DNA of 64,000 nt from Pararobbsia alpina_A (lineage in GTDB: Bacteria > Pseudomonadota > Gammaproteobacteria > Burkholderiales > Burkholderiaceae). The stretch's first letter is position 1. The number at the start of each line of letters is the position of its first letter. Of this stretch, positions 35,117 through 43,767 are shown one piece after another. Made by a program: the position numbers and the translations under genes. The notes under the pieces were generated by a model that saw only the letters and a list, made by a program, of their open reading frames with translations, did not search any database and was not told the origin of the DNA. The DNA lies in contig NZ_OZ221287.1 of NCBI RefSeq assembly GCF_965118125.1, positions 1,116,001 through 1,180,000 on the forward strand, written 5' to 3'.

Positions 35117-35956
35117 TTAGCACCCGTCGCCGCATTTGACCTGGATCAGTTCGCGCTGCTCTGGATCGGGCGCAAGACGCAGCGCGCTGAGCCGGTTGCC
35201 CCATACGCATCCGCTGTCGAGCGCACACAGGTTGTCGCGGATCTGAAGCCCGAGCGCGGCCCAATGCCCGAACACGATCGTCGTATCGATGGTCTTGCGC
35301 GTAGGGATGTCGAACCACGGAAAGTAGCCTTCGGGCGCACTCTCGATCCCGCCGTTAGCCTTGAACTCGAGCTTCCCCTGCGCGCTGCAGAAGCGCAGGC
35401 GCGTCAGCGCATTGACGACGACGCGCGTACGGTCGTCGCCGCGAAGCGACTCTTCCCAGGTCGCCGGCTCGTTACCCCAGAGCCTAAGCAGAAATGACTT
35501 CCACGAGGGCCCTCTGAGTTGCGCTTCGACCTCAGCCGCGAGTTCGAGCGTCTTCTCGACGGTCCAGTCGGGTAGTACACCCGCGTGCACCATGAGAAAC
35601 CCGTTGTCGTAGTGCGCGAGCGGCTGGTGGCGAAGCCAGTCGATCAGATCGTCGAAATCGGGTGCTTCGAGAATAGCGTCAAGCGTGTCGCCCTTCTTTT
35701 GCGTATGCGCGCCGGCAGCGATCGCCAGCAGATGCAGGTCATGGTTGCCCAGGACGACTTTGGCCGTGTCGCCCAGCGCGATGATCGAACGCAGCGTCTC
35801 GAGCGACGCGGGTCCGCGATTCACGAGATCGCCTGTGAGCCAGATCGAAGACGTTTCGGCCATGTCGATCTTCGCGAGCAAACGCTCGAATGCGCCGTGG
35901 CAACCTTGCAGGTCGCCGATCGCCACGGGCCAGGAGGAACGGGGGGTGGAACTCAT
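35117..35956 (-). CDS. apaH: Symmetrical bis(5'-nucleosyl)-tetraphosphatase
   Basis: ApaH hydrolyses Ap4A to two ADP. The 279-residue protein shows the calcineurin-type phosphoesterase motifs GDLQGCHGAFERLL, TGDLVNRGP and VLGNHDLHLLA, then the later WFDIP and GHWAALG blocks with His. It is divergent from rfbB. In several Burkholderia, apaH borders the O-antigen cluster, as it does here. The length is normal. Confidence 0.94.
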   Translation of the reverse strand: MSSTPRSSWPVAIGDLQGCHGAFERLLAKIDMAETSSIWLTGDLVNRGPASLETLRSIIALGDTAKVVLGNHDLHLLAIAAGAHTQKKGDTLDAILEAPDFDDLIDWLRHQPLAHYDNGFLMVHAGVLPDWTVEKTLELAAEVEAQLRGPSWKSFLLRLWGNEPATWEESLRGDDRTRVVVNALTRLRFCSAQGKLEFKANGGIESAPEGYFPWFDIPTRKTIDTTIVFGHWAALGLQIRDNLCALDSGCVWGNRLSALRLAPDPEQRELIQVKCGDGC

Positions 35957-36051
35957 GAATGGTGGGTCATTGATCCGTCTTGCGAACAGCGGGACACGGC
36001 CGACTCGCCGGCCGGAAGCCGAATCTGTCTGCCGCGGGCGGATTTGCGCCT

Positions 36052-36057
36052 CTATAA
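36052..36057 (+). promoter_or_regulatory. Candidate -10 box of the rfbBACD operon
   Basis: A perfect TATAAT lies 49 nt before the rfbB start, in the apaH-rfbB divergent gap. No good -35 is visible at 16-18 nt, so an activator may be needed. No JUMPstart/ops element was found nearby. Confidence 0.5.
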
Positions 36058-36105
36058 TAATTCCCCTCGCCGGCGGATGTCAGCGCTGGTTTAACAAGGA
36101 AGTCT

Positions 36106-37167
36106 ATGATTCTCGTAACGGGCGGGGCCGGTTTCATCGGTTCGAATTTTGTGCTGGATTGGTTTCGCGAACATGACGAGGGCATCGTCAATGTGGACAA
36201 GCTCACGTACGCGGGCAATCTGACGACGCTGAAGTCGCTGTCGCACGATACGCGCCACGTGTTCGTGCGCGCCGATATCGGCGATGCCGCGGCCATGGCC
36301 AGCGTGCTGGCCCAGTACAAGCCGCGTGCAGTCGTGCATTTCGCCGCCGAAAGCCATGTAGACCGTTCGATTCACGGGCCGGCGGAATTCGTCCAGACCA
36401 ATGTCGTCGGTACCTTCACGCTGCTCGAGGCCGTCAGGGCGTACTGGAACGGGCTCGATGAAGAGGCGCGCCTCGCGTTCCGCTTCCTGCATGTGTCGAC
36501 CGACGAGGTCTTCGGCTCGCTCGAAGCTGCGGATGCGCCGTTTTCCGAGACCACGGCCTACGCGCCGAATAGCCCGTATTCCGCGTCGAAGGCCGGGTCG
36601 GATCATCTGGTGCGCGCATACCACCACACGTACGGCCTGCCGGTGCTCACGACGAATTGTTCGAACAATTATGGTCCGCACCATTTCCCGGAGAAGCTGA
36701 TTCCGCTCATGATCCAGCATGCCATCGAAGGCAAGCCGCTGCCGATCTATGGCGACGGACGCAATGTACGCGACTGGCTTTACGTGACCGACCACTGTTC
36801 CGCGATCCGGACCGTGCTGTCCGCCGGGCGCGTCGGCGAGACCTACAACGTTGGCGGCTGGAACGAAATGGCCAATGTCGACGTCGTTGGCCTGCTGTGC
36901 GATCTGCTTGACGAGCTCAAGCCTAAGGCAGGTGGCTCGTATCGCGATCAGATCAAGTTCGTTCCCGATCGTCCGGGTCATGACCGGCGCTATGCGATCG
37001 ACGCGCGCAAGATCGAGCGCGAGCTCGGCTGGCGTCCTGCCGAAACGTTCGAAACGGGTCTGCGCAAGACGGTGCAGTGGTACCTGGCGAATCAGGACTG
37101 GGTTCAGGGCGTGACCACGGGCGAATATCGTACGTGGGTCGAAACGAATTACTCGCAACGTCACTAA
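36106..37167 (+). CDS. rfbB: dTDP-glucose 4,6-dehydratase
   Basis: RfbB (RmlB) converts dTDP-glucose to dTDP-4-keto-6-deoxyglucose, the second step of dTDP-L-rhamnose synthesis. NAD binding is shown by ILVTGGAGFIGSNFV, the catalytic tetrad by HVSTDEVFGSLE and YSASKAGSDHLVRAY, and substrate binding by NCSNNYGPHHFPEKLIPL. The 353-residue length is standard. AAGGA lies about 7 nt before the ATG. It is the first of four genes (rfbB, rfbA, rfbC, rfbD), the last joints being 4-nt overlaps. Confidence 0.97.
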   Translation: MILVTGGAGFIGSNFVLDWFREHDEGIVNVDKLTYAGNLTTLKSLSHDTRHVFVRADIGDAAAMASVLAQYKPRAVVHFAAESHVDRSIHGPAEFVQTNVVGTFTLLEAVRAYWNGLDEEARLAFRFLHVSTDEVFGSLEAADAPFSETTAYAPNSPYSASKAGSDHLVRAYHHTYGLPVLTTNCSNNYGPHHFPEKLIPLMIQHAIEGKPLPIYGDGRNVRDWLYVTDHCSAIRTVLSAGRVGETYNVGGWNEMANVDVVGLLCDLLDELKPKAGGSYRDQIKFVPDRPGHDRRYAIDARKIERELGWRPAETFETGLRKTVQWYLANQDWVQGVTTGEYRTWVETNYSQRH

Positions 37168-37179
37168 GGAAACGCCGCG

Positions 37180-38061
37180 ATGGCGCGCAAAGGCATTATT
37201 CTCGCCGGTGGATCGGGGACGAGGCTGTACCCCATCACGCTCGGCGTCTCGAAGCAATTGCTGCCGGTCTACGACAAGCCGATGATCTACTATCCGCTGT
37301 CGACGCTGATGCTTGCGGGCATTCGCGATGTGCTGGTGATTTCGACGCCGGAAGACACGCCGCGCTTCTCGAGCCTGCTTGGCGACGGATCGCAGTGGGG
37401 CATCCATATCCGGTATGCAGTCCAGCCGTCGCCGGATGGACTCGCCCAGGCGTTCGTGATTGGCCGCGAGTTTGTCGGGAACGATCCTGCGGCACTCGTG
37501 CTCGGCGACAACATTTTCTATGGTCACGACCTCGCAAGGCAGCTTGAACGCGCAAACGCGACGGATAGCGGCGCGACCGTATTTGCGTATCACGTCCAGG
37601 ACCCGGAGCGTTATGGCGTCGTCGAATTCGACGATCGGGGCCAGGCATTGTCGATCGAGGAAAAGCCCGCCCGGCCGCGCTCGCATTACGCGGTGACAGG
37701 CCTGTACTTCTACGACAAGCAGGTCTGCGACATCGCGGCCGGCATCCGGCCATCGGCGCGTGGTGAGCTCGAAATTACCGACGTCAACATGCATTACCTG
37801 AAGGCCGGGCAGCTCAACGTCGAGGTCATGGGCCGGGGCTATGCATGGCTCGATACGGGGACGCATGACTCGCTGATCGAGGCGTCATCGTTCATCGCCA
37901 CGCTCCAGAAGCGCCAGGGGCTGATGGTTGCGTGTCCGGAAGAGGTGGCGCTTCGCAAGCGCTGGATCACCCGGGAACAGCTCGCCGCGCTCGCCGCGCC
38001 GCTGTCGAAGAATGCCTACGGTCGATACCTTCAAACGCTACTTGCGGATACGCGCGCATGA
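37180..38061 (+). CDS. rfbA: Glucose-1-phosphate thymidylyltransferase
   Basis: RfbA (RmlA) makes dTDP-glucose from glucose 1-phosphate and dTTP. The nucleotidyl loop is ILAGGSGTRLYPIT, with VYDKPMIYYPLSTLMLAGI, VLGDNIFYGH and EEKPARPRSHYAVTGLYFYD. The 293-residue length is normal. It starts 12 nt after rfbB, with AAGGA upstream, and overlaps rfbC by 4 nt (ATGA). Like other RmlA enzymes it is probably feedback-inhibited by dTDP-rhamnose. Confidence 0.97.
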   Translation: MARKGIILAGGSGTRLYPITLGVSKQLLPVYDKPMIYYPLSTLMLAGIRDVLVISTPEDTPRFSSLLGDGSQWGIHIRYAVQPSPDGLAQAFVIGREFVGNDPAALVLGDNIFYGHDLARQLERANATDSGATVFAYHVQDPERYGVVEFDDRGQALSIEEKPARPRSHYAVTGLYFYDKQVCDIAAGIRPSARGELEITDVNMHYLKAGQLNVEVMGRGYAWLDTGTHDSLIEASSFIATLQKRQGLMVACPEEVALRKRWITREQLAALAAPLSKNAYGRYLQTLLADTRA

Positions 38062-38609
38062 CCATCCAAGTTCTTGAGACCTCGCTGCCGGAGATCAAGC
38101 TGATCGAGCCGCAGGTATTTGGCGACGCTCGCGGCTTCTTCTACGAAAGTTTCAACGCGCGCGAGTTCGCGCAACTGACCGGCGTGGATACGCCGTTCGT
38201 TCAGGACAATCACTCGCGCTCGGCCAAAGGCGTATTGCGCGGGCTCCACTATCAGATCGAGCACGCACAGGGCAAGCTCGTGCGCGTCGTGGCGGGCGAG
38301 GTGTTCGATGTCGTCGTCGATATCCGTCGTAGCTCGCCGAACTTCGGCAAGTGGGAAGGCATTCGGTTGTCGGCCGAGAACAAGCGTCAGCTTTGGGTGC
38401 CGCCCGGTTTCGCCCACGGCTTTCTCGTGGTGTCCGAAAGTGCCGAGTTTCTGTACAAGACGACCGACTACTGGTATCCGGCGCACGAGCGGAGCATCGT
38501 CTGGAACGATCCTGATCTTGCGATCGAGTGGCCGCTCGACGGCACGCCGACCGTCGCAGCCAAGGATGCGGCGGGTCAATTGTTTTCGAACGCCGAGGTG
38601 TACGCGTGA
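38058..38609 (+). CDS. rfbC: dTDP-4-dehydrorhamnose 3,5-epimerase
   Basis: RfbC (RmlC) epimerises dTDP-4-keto-6-deoxyglucose at C3 and C5. The cupin shows FGDARGFFYESFNAREF, QDNHSRSAKGVLRGLHYQ with catalytic His, and VPPGFAHGFLV. The 183-residue product starts at an ATG overlapping the rfbA stop; the frame extends 42 codons upstream inside rfbA and is rejected. It overlaps rfbD by 4 nt. Confidence 0.97.
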   Translation: MTIQVLETSLPEIKLIEPQVFGDARGFFYESFNAREFAQLTGVDTPFVQDNHSRSAKGVLRGLHYQIEHAQGKLVRVVAGEVFDVVVDIRRSSPNFGKWEGIRLSAENKRQLWVPPGFAHGFLVVSESAEFLYKTTDYWYPAHERSIVWNDPDLAIEWPLDGTPTVAAKDAAGQLFSNAEVYA

Positions 38610-39499
38610 ACATCCTGGTCACGGGGCGCAACGGGCAGCTCGGATGGGAATTGCAACGGGCACTGGCACCGTTGGGCCATGTTCACGCGGTCGACCGGAG
38701 CCAGCTTGACCTGTCGCGTCCCGAGACGCTGGCGCCTTTCGTGACCGCGCTGCGCCCGGCAGTCATCGTGAATGCCGCCGCCTATACCGCGGTGGATCTT
38801 GCCGAGAAGGAAACCGAGGTCGCGAGGCGCGTGAACGCGGAGTCGGTGCAGCTTCTCGCGGCACTCGCGAAGCAACTCGGCGCGCTGTTCGTCCACTATT
38901 CGACGGACTATGTGTTCGACGGCAACGGGCTGCGTGCTTACCTCGAAACCGATCCGGTCGCGCCATGCAATGCATACGGCGCGACAAAGCTCGAAGGCGA
39001 GCGCGCTGTCGCTGCATCAGCGGCCGACTGGCTCGTGTTCCGGACATCGTGGGTGTACTCGACGCGCGGCCGGAATTTCATGCGTACGATTCTGCGGCTC
39101 GCATCCGAGCGTGAAAGCATGAGCGTGGTCAACGATCAGCAGGGCGCGCCGACTTCTGCGCGCATGATCGCGGACCTCAGCGCGCACGCGATCGCGCTGG
39201 CCTTGAAAGAGCGCAGGCAGGATGCGTTCGAGTCGGGCCTGTTTCATCTGACCGCGCGCGGGACGACGACCTGGTATGGGTTTGCGAGCGAGATCGTTTC
39301 GCTCGCGCGGCAAAGCGGCGTGTTCGATATCAAGGTCAACGACGTGCTGCCCGTGGGCACCGAGGCGTATCCGACGCCGGCGCGTCGCCCCGCGTTCTCG
39401 GTGCTCGACAACGCGAAGTTTGAGCACAGGTTCGGACTCTCCCGTCTCGACTGGGCCGCGGCACTGAGGCTCGTATTCGACGATCTCGCACGCGCGTAA
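38606..39499 (+). CDS. rfbD: dTDP-4-dehydrorhamnose reductase
   Basis: RfbD (RmlD) carries out the final NAD(P)H reduction giving dTDP-L-rhamnose. It has ILVTGRNGQLGWEL for cofactor binding, VHYSTDYVFDG and the catalytic AYGATKLEGE. The start is GTG, overlapping the rfbC stop by 4 nt (GTGA); the family N-terminus MNILVTGRNGQLG fits this. The 297-residue length is normal. It closes the rhamnose operon; a GC hairpin follows. Confidence 0.96.
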   Translation: MNILVTGRNGQLGWELQRALAPLGHVHAVDRSQLDLSRPETLAPFVTALRPAVIVNAAAYTAVDLAEKETEVARRVNAESVQLLAALAKQLGALFVHYSTDYVFDGNGLRAYLETDPVAPCNAYGATKLEGERAVAASAADWLVFRTSWVYSTRGRNFMRTILRLASERESMSVVNDQQGAPTSARMIADLSAHAIALALKERRQDAFESGLFHLTARGTTTWYGFASEIVSLARQSGVFDIKVNDVLPVGTEAYPTPARRPAFSVLDNAKFEHRFGLSRLDWAAALRLVFDDLARA

Positions 39500-39979
39500 C
39501 GCGCGCCCCGCATACCCGCCCGCAGCTCGGCGATCCGCTCGCGTGAAGCGGGCGGTCACCTTCTCTTGTGCTTCACTCGCGTACTTCGGGGAGCCTGTGC
39601 ATTCACGGTGGCTCTCGCACGCCGTCATGTCCGGCAATGGGTAAGCAAATGTAACATTGGCCGTCCGGGGGCGAATGAAAGACGCGCTCTAAACCCTCAC
39701 GGAGCCTTGCGCTCACACTTGCGATTCTTTGGCAACGTGTCACGGTGTGATGGTGTCTTTCTTCAAGGACCTTGAGTTAGAATGCGCGTTTATTGCCAAA
39801 CGCTCCCGTGATGCGTTAGGCAATGAAAATGAATCTGTCAGGCCACTATTCGATTTCGCTGAGCGCGCTATTTAATCGGAATTGCGCGATTGTTCGTATA
39901 GTTTGCCGTCTTTTTTACGCAGGAGCCTTGCCAGGATATGTTTAGCCTCGCGAGGCCTCACGAGGAATCTATCTGGCAT
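39500..39979. other. Intergenic region between the rhamnose and CDP-sugar operons
   Basis: No gene is visible. An inverted repeat CCGCCCGC/GCGGGCGG with a 24-nt loop (39516-39555) lies 17 nt after rfbD and may act as a weak terminator, although no T-run follows. The second half is AT-richer and probably carries the promoter of the rfbFGH operon; no box pair was good enough to call. Confidence 0.5.
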
Positions 39980-40750
39980 ATGAAGGCCGTCATTCTTGCA
40001 GGCGGGTTGGGAACACGTATCAGCGAAGAAACCGCAGTCAAGCCTAAGCCGATGGTCGAAATCGGTGGACGTCCGATCTTGTGGCACATCATGAAGATCT
40101 ATTCAGCCCATGGCGTGAATGACTTCGTTATTTGCTGTGGCTACAAGGGCTACGTCATCAAAGAGTACTTCGCGAACTACTTCCTACACCTCTCCGATGT
40201 GACCTTCGACATGAGCCAGAACACGATGGAGGTGCATCAGCGCAAAGCTGAGCCCTGGCGTGTCACGCTCGTCGATACCGGCGACGCGACGCAGACCGGC
40301 GGGCGCCTCAAGCGCGTTGCACCGTACCTCGGTTCGGAAGACTTCTGCATGACCTACGGCGACGGCGTAGGCAATATCGATATCACGAAGACGATCGCGT
40401 TCCACAAGTCGCATGGGCGGCTTGCGACGATGACGGCGACGCAGCCTCCGGGCCGTTTTGGCGCGCTCTCGATCGACGGGACGGCCGTGCGCAGCTTCGT
40501 CGAGAAGCCGGCCGGCGAGGCGGGCTGGATCAATGGCGGCTTTTTCGTGCTGTCGCCGCGCGTGCTCGATCTCGTCGACGGTGACGAGACACTCTGGGAG
40601 CGTCAGCCGCTCGAGAAGCTCGCGAGCTCCGATCAGTTGCAAGTGTACGAACATTCGGGCTTCTGGCAGCCGATGGACACGCTGCGTGACAAGAACCATC
40701 TCGAAGATTTGTGGGCGGCGAAGAAGGCGCCCTGGAAGGTCTGGGAATGA
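39980..40750 (+). CDS. rfbF: Glucose-1-phosphate cytidylyltransferase
   Basis: RfbF (DdhA, AscA) makes CDP-glucose from glucose 1-phosphate and CTP, the entry step to CDP-3,6-dideoxyhexoses. The nucleotidyl loop AVILAGGLGTRISEETAVKP and EIGGRPILWHIMKIY are diagnostic, with MTYGDGVGNIDI as metal site and a C-terminal WQPMDTLRDKNHLEDLW. The 256-residue length from MKAVILAGG is standard; the 14-codon upstream extension is rejected. It overlaps rfbG by 4 nt (ATGA). Confidence 0.96.
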   Translation: MKAVILAGGLGTRISEETAVKPKPMVEIGGRPILWHIMKIYSAHGVNDFVICCGYKGYVIKEYFANYFLHLSDVTFDMSQNTMEVHQRKAEPWRVTLVDTGDATQTGGRLKRVAPYLGSEDFCMTYGDGVGNIDITKTIAFHKSHGRLATMTATQPPGRFGALSIDGTAVRSFVEKPAGEAGWINGGFFVLSPRVLDLVDGDETLWERQPLEKLASSDQLQVYEHSGFWQPMDTLRDKNHLEDLWAAKKAPWKVWE

Positions 40751-41835
40751 GTCCTTCTTTCTGGCGTGGCAAGCGCGTGTTCCTCACGGGGCACACGGGT
40801 TTCAAGGGCAGCTGGATGTCGTTGTGGCTTCAGTCGCTCGGTGCCGACCTGACGGGCTACGCGCTCGCCCCACCCACGCAGCCTAGTCTGTTCGAGCTTG
40901 CGCGTGTCGGCGATGCGATGCGATCGATCATCGGTGACGTGCGCGATGCCGATGCGCTGCGCCGCGCCATGGTCGAAGCGAAGCCCGATATCGTGATTCA
41001 CATGGCCGCCCAGCCGCTCGTGCGCTACAGCTATACCAACCCCGTCGAAACGTACGCAACGAACGTGATGGGTACGGTGCATATGCTCGAGGCCGTGCGC
41101 CAGACCTCGTCGGTGCGCGCCGTCGTGAACGTCACGACCGACAAGTGCTACGAAAACCGCGAGTGGAACTGGGGCTATCGCGAAAATGAGGCGATGGGCG
41201 GGCATGACCCGTACAGCAGCAGCAAAGGCTGTTCGGAACTGGTCACGGCCGCGTATCGCTCGTCGTTTTTCGGCACCGAGGCCTACGGCACGCATGGCGT
41301 CGCGCTCGCGTCCGCGCGCGCGGGCAACGTCATCGGCGGGGGAGACTGGGCCAGCGATCGCCTGATTCCGGACATCATTGCGGCGTTTTCTGCGTCGCGG
41401 CCAGTGAATATCCGCAATCCCAATTCGATTCGTCCGTGGCAACACGTGCTCGAGCCCGTGCGCGGGTATCTGATGCTCGCCGAAGCGCTGCACGATCACG
41501 GTATGCAATTTGCTGAGGGTTGGAATTTTGGCCCTTACGACGAAGATGCACGGCCGGTGCGCTGGATTGTCGAAGCGCTGTCGCAGATGTGGGGCGAGGA
41601 CGCGCACTGGCAGGTCGATGGCGCAGACCACCCGCACGAGGCGACATTCCTGAAACTCGATATTTCCAAGGCGCGTAACGCGCTTAAATGGCAGCCGGCG
41701 TTGCGCCTGCACGATGCGCTCGGGATGATCGTCGACTGGACCCGCCGCTGTGCCGCAGGCGAGGCATGCCGTGAGGTGACGCTCGATCAGATCCGGACGT
41801 ACCAGGATCTCAGCGTGATCGCCCCTTCCCACTAA
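40747..41835 (+). CDS. rfbG: CDP-glucose 4,6-dehydratase
   Basis: RfbG (DdhB) converts CDP-glucose to CDP-4-keto-6-deoxyglucose. The SDR fold is shown by RVFLTGHTGFKGSWMSLWL, NVTTDKCYENREWNW and DPYSSSKGCSELV with the catalytic Tyr-x-x-x-Lys. IIGDVRDAD and RPWQHVLEPVRGYL are family blocks. The product is 362 residues and its start overlaps the rfbF stop. It supplies the substrate for RfbH. Confidence 0.96.
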   Translation: MSPSFWRGKRVFLTGHTGFKGSWMSLWLQSLGADLTGYALAPPTQPSLFELARVGDAMRSIIGDVRDADALRRAMVEAKPDIVIHMAAQPLVRYSYTNPVETYATNVMGTVHMLEAVRQTSSVRAVVNVTTDKCYENREWNWGYRENEAMGGHDPYSSSKGCSELVTAAYRSSFFGTEAYGTHGVALASARAGNVIGGGDWASDRLIPDIIAAFSASRPVNIRNPNSIRPWQHVLEPVRGYLMLAEALHDHGMQFAEGWNFGPYDEDARPVRWIVEALSQMWGEDAHWQVDGADHPHEATFLKLDISKARNALKWQPALRLHDALGMIVDWTRRCAAGEACREVTLDQIRTYQDLSVIAPSH

Positions 41836-41929
41836 TCCAGACGGGCCACCGCCGACGGCTGTTTCCGCCGGCGAGAGTCGAAACTGACGATAACAAACGC
41901 CCCCCAATCCGATTGAGCAGAGATTGATT

Positions 41930-43252
41930 ATGGAAAACTCCAAGACCAAAGCCTTGCGCGAGCAGATCGCCACCCTCGTCGAGGAATATGCGGCGATCGC
42001 CCTGGCACCGCAGCCGTTTATGCCCGGCGCCATGACCGTGCCGCCGTCGGGCAAAGTGCTCGGCGCCGCCGAGCTGAAGCTGATGGTCGAGGCGTCGCTC
42101 GACGGCTGGCTCACGACCGGGCGCTTCAACGACGAATTCGAAAAGCGCCTCGCGCGCTTTATCGGCGTGAATTACCTGATCACGGTGAATTCGGGCTCGT
42201 CCGCAAATCTCGTCGCGTTCTCGACACTGACGTCTTCCAGACTCGGCGATCGCGCGATCAAGCCGGGTGACGAAGTGATCGGCGTCGCGGCCGGTTTCCC
42301 GACGACCGTGAACCCGATTCTGCAATTCGGCGCGGTGCCCGTGTTCGTCGACGTCGAACTCGGCACGTACAACATCGACGCGACGAAGATCGAGGCAGCG
42401 ATTTCGGACAAGACCAAGGCGATCATGCTCGCGCATACGCTGGGCAATCCGTACAACCTCGAAGTCATTGTCGCGCTGTGCAAGAAGTACAACCTGTGGC
42501 TCATCGAAGATTGCTGCGATGCACTCGGCGGCACGTATAACGGCCAGCTCGTGGGCACCTTCGGTGACATCGGCACGCTGAGCTTTTATCCGGCTCACCA
42601 CATCACGATGGGTGAAGGCGGCGCGGTGTTCACGAACAACCACGAGCTCAAGCAAATCGCGGAATCGTTCCGTGACTGGGGCCGTGACTGCTATTGCGCG
42701 CCGGGCAAGGACAACACCTGCGGCAAGCGCTTCGACTGGCAGCTCGGCAATCTGCCGCACGGCTACGACCACAAGTACACGTACTCGCACCTCGGCTACA
42801 ACCTGAAGATCACCGACATGCAGGCGGCATGCGGCCTCGCCCAGCTCGATCGCATCGATGAGTTCGTCGCGGCCCGCCGGCGCAATTTCAAGTATCTGAC
42901 GGAGCGTCTCCAGAGCTGCACCGAATTCCTGATCCTGCCGCAAGCGACACCGAATTCGGATCCGTCGTGGTTTGGTTTCCCGATCACGATCCGGGAGACT
43001 TCGGATGTGCGCCGCGTCGATTTGCTCGAATATCTCGATCAGAGCAAGATTGGCACGCGTCTGTTGTTCGCAGGCAATCTGGTGCGTCAGCCGTACATGC
43101 AAGGTCGCAACTATCGAGTGAGCGGCGAGTTGACCAACACGGATATCGTGATGAACAACACGTTCTGGATTGGCGTGTATCCGGGACTGTCTGAAACCGA
43201 ACTCGACTTTGTCGCGAGCAAGATTGAGACGTTCTTTGGCGTGAACTTTTAA
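41930..43252 (+). CDS. rfbH: CDP-4-keto-6-deoxyglucose 3-dehydrase (E1)
   Basis: RfbH (DdhC, E1) is the PMP and [2Fe-2S] enzyme that removes the C3 hydroxyl, giving CDP-4-keto-3,6-dideoxyglucose with the help of an E3 reductase. The usual PLP lysine is replaced by His in SFYPAHHITMGEGG, as in true E1. The iron-sulfur cysteines follow the published C-X57-C-X1-C-X7-C pattern: the second Cys of IEDCCDALGG, then DCYCAPGKDNTCG; I counted 57 residues between. A frame-extending TTG two codons upstream is ignored. No E3 (ddhD-like) ferredoxin reductase is seen in the window, so it must be encoded elsewhere. Confidence 0.95.
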   Translation: MENSKTKALREQIATLVEEYAAIALAPQPFMPGAMTVPPSGKVLGAAELKLMVEASLDGWLTTGRFNDEFEKRLARFIGVNYLITVNSGSSANLVAFSTLTSSRLGDRAIKPGDEVIGVAAGFPTTVNPILQFGAVPVFVDVELGTYNIDATKIEAAISDKTKAIMLAHTLGNPYNLEVIVALCKKYNLWLIEDCCDALGGTYNGQLVGTFGDIGTLSFYPAHHITMGEGGAVFTNNHELKQIAESFRDWGRDCYCAPGKDNTCGKRFDWQLGNLPHGYDHKYTYSHLGYNLKITDMQAACGLAQLDRIDEFVAARRRNFKYLTERLQSCTEFLILPQATPNSDPSWFGFPITIRETSDVRRVDLLEYLDQSKIGTRLLFAGNLVRQPYMQGRNYRVSGELTNTDIVMNNTFWIGVYPGLSETELDFVASKIETFFGVNF

Positions 43253-43269
43253 TCAATAAAGTTGATTTT

Positions 43270-43692
43270 GTGGAAGACAGGCGATTAAGGTATCTACTGG
43301 TCGGTGGGTGGAATGCGGCATTTGCCTATTTCGTGTCCCTCGGCCTTTACCATGTGCTTTCAGCGCATTTGCATATCGTAATTATCGGTATCATTGTGAA
43401 TGTTATTTGCATTACAATGTCGTTTGCGACGTATAAACTTGTCGTCTTTAAAACGCACGGTAATTGGATTAAAGAATACGCGCGGTGCTATGTGGTATAT
43501 GGAGGCAGTGCTGCCTTCTCGATCGCCTGCTTGTGGTTGTTGGTGAATGGCTTGCATATTCCATATTGGGTGGCTCAGGGTGCTGTGCTCGTCGCCTCTG
43601 TGGCCATTTCGTATGTGGGGCATGCGCGGTTCACCTTCAGAAAACGTCACGCCGACGACTCGGAGCGCAATGCGTACGCTCCGGATGTGTGA
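43270..43692 (+). CDS. GtrA family membrane protein (second copy)
   Basis: The 140-residue protein has four transmembrane helices and is a paralogue of the one at 34.5 kb: RYLLVGGWNAAFAYFV, MSFATYKLVVFKTHGNW and ISYVGHARFTF. It begins with GTG only 17 nt after rfbH; the ribosome site is poor. It is AT-richer than rfbH, which suggests different ancestry. A gtrB-like glycosyltransferase lies further along the same strand (49.5 kb), so the pair may flip and transfer a polyprenyl-linked sugar. The sugar is unknown. Confidence 0.87.
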   Translation: MEDRRLRYLLVGGWNAAFAYFVSLGLYHVLSAHLHIVIIGIIVNVICITMSFATYKLVVFKTHGNWIKEYARCYVVYGGSAAFSIACLWLLVNGLHIPYWVAQGAVLVASVAISYVGHARFTFRKRHADDSERNAYAPDV

Positions 43693-43767
43693 CTGGCTTG
43701 GGACGGGGTATTAAACCGGGCGCGTCGAATCGCTCGACTTGTCATTATTTTTATTGGGAAAAATACG

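Noticed and set aside
35957..36105. JUMPstart/ops element expected upstream of an O-antigen operon
   Set aside because: No GGCGGTAG core was found in the gap between apaH and rfbB.
36091..37866. A 591-codon minus-strand frame across rfbB and rfbA
   Set aside because: It spans two well-supported genes on the other strand and shows no domain.
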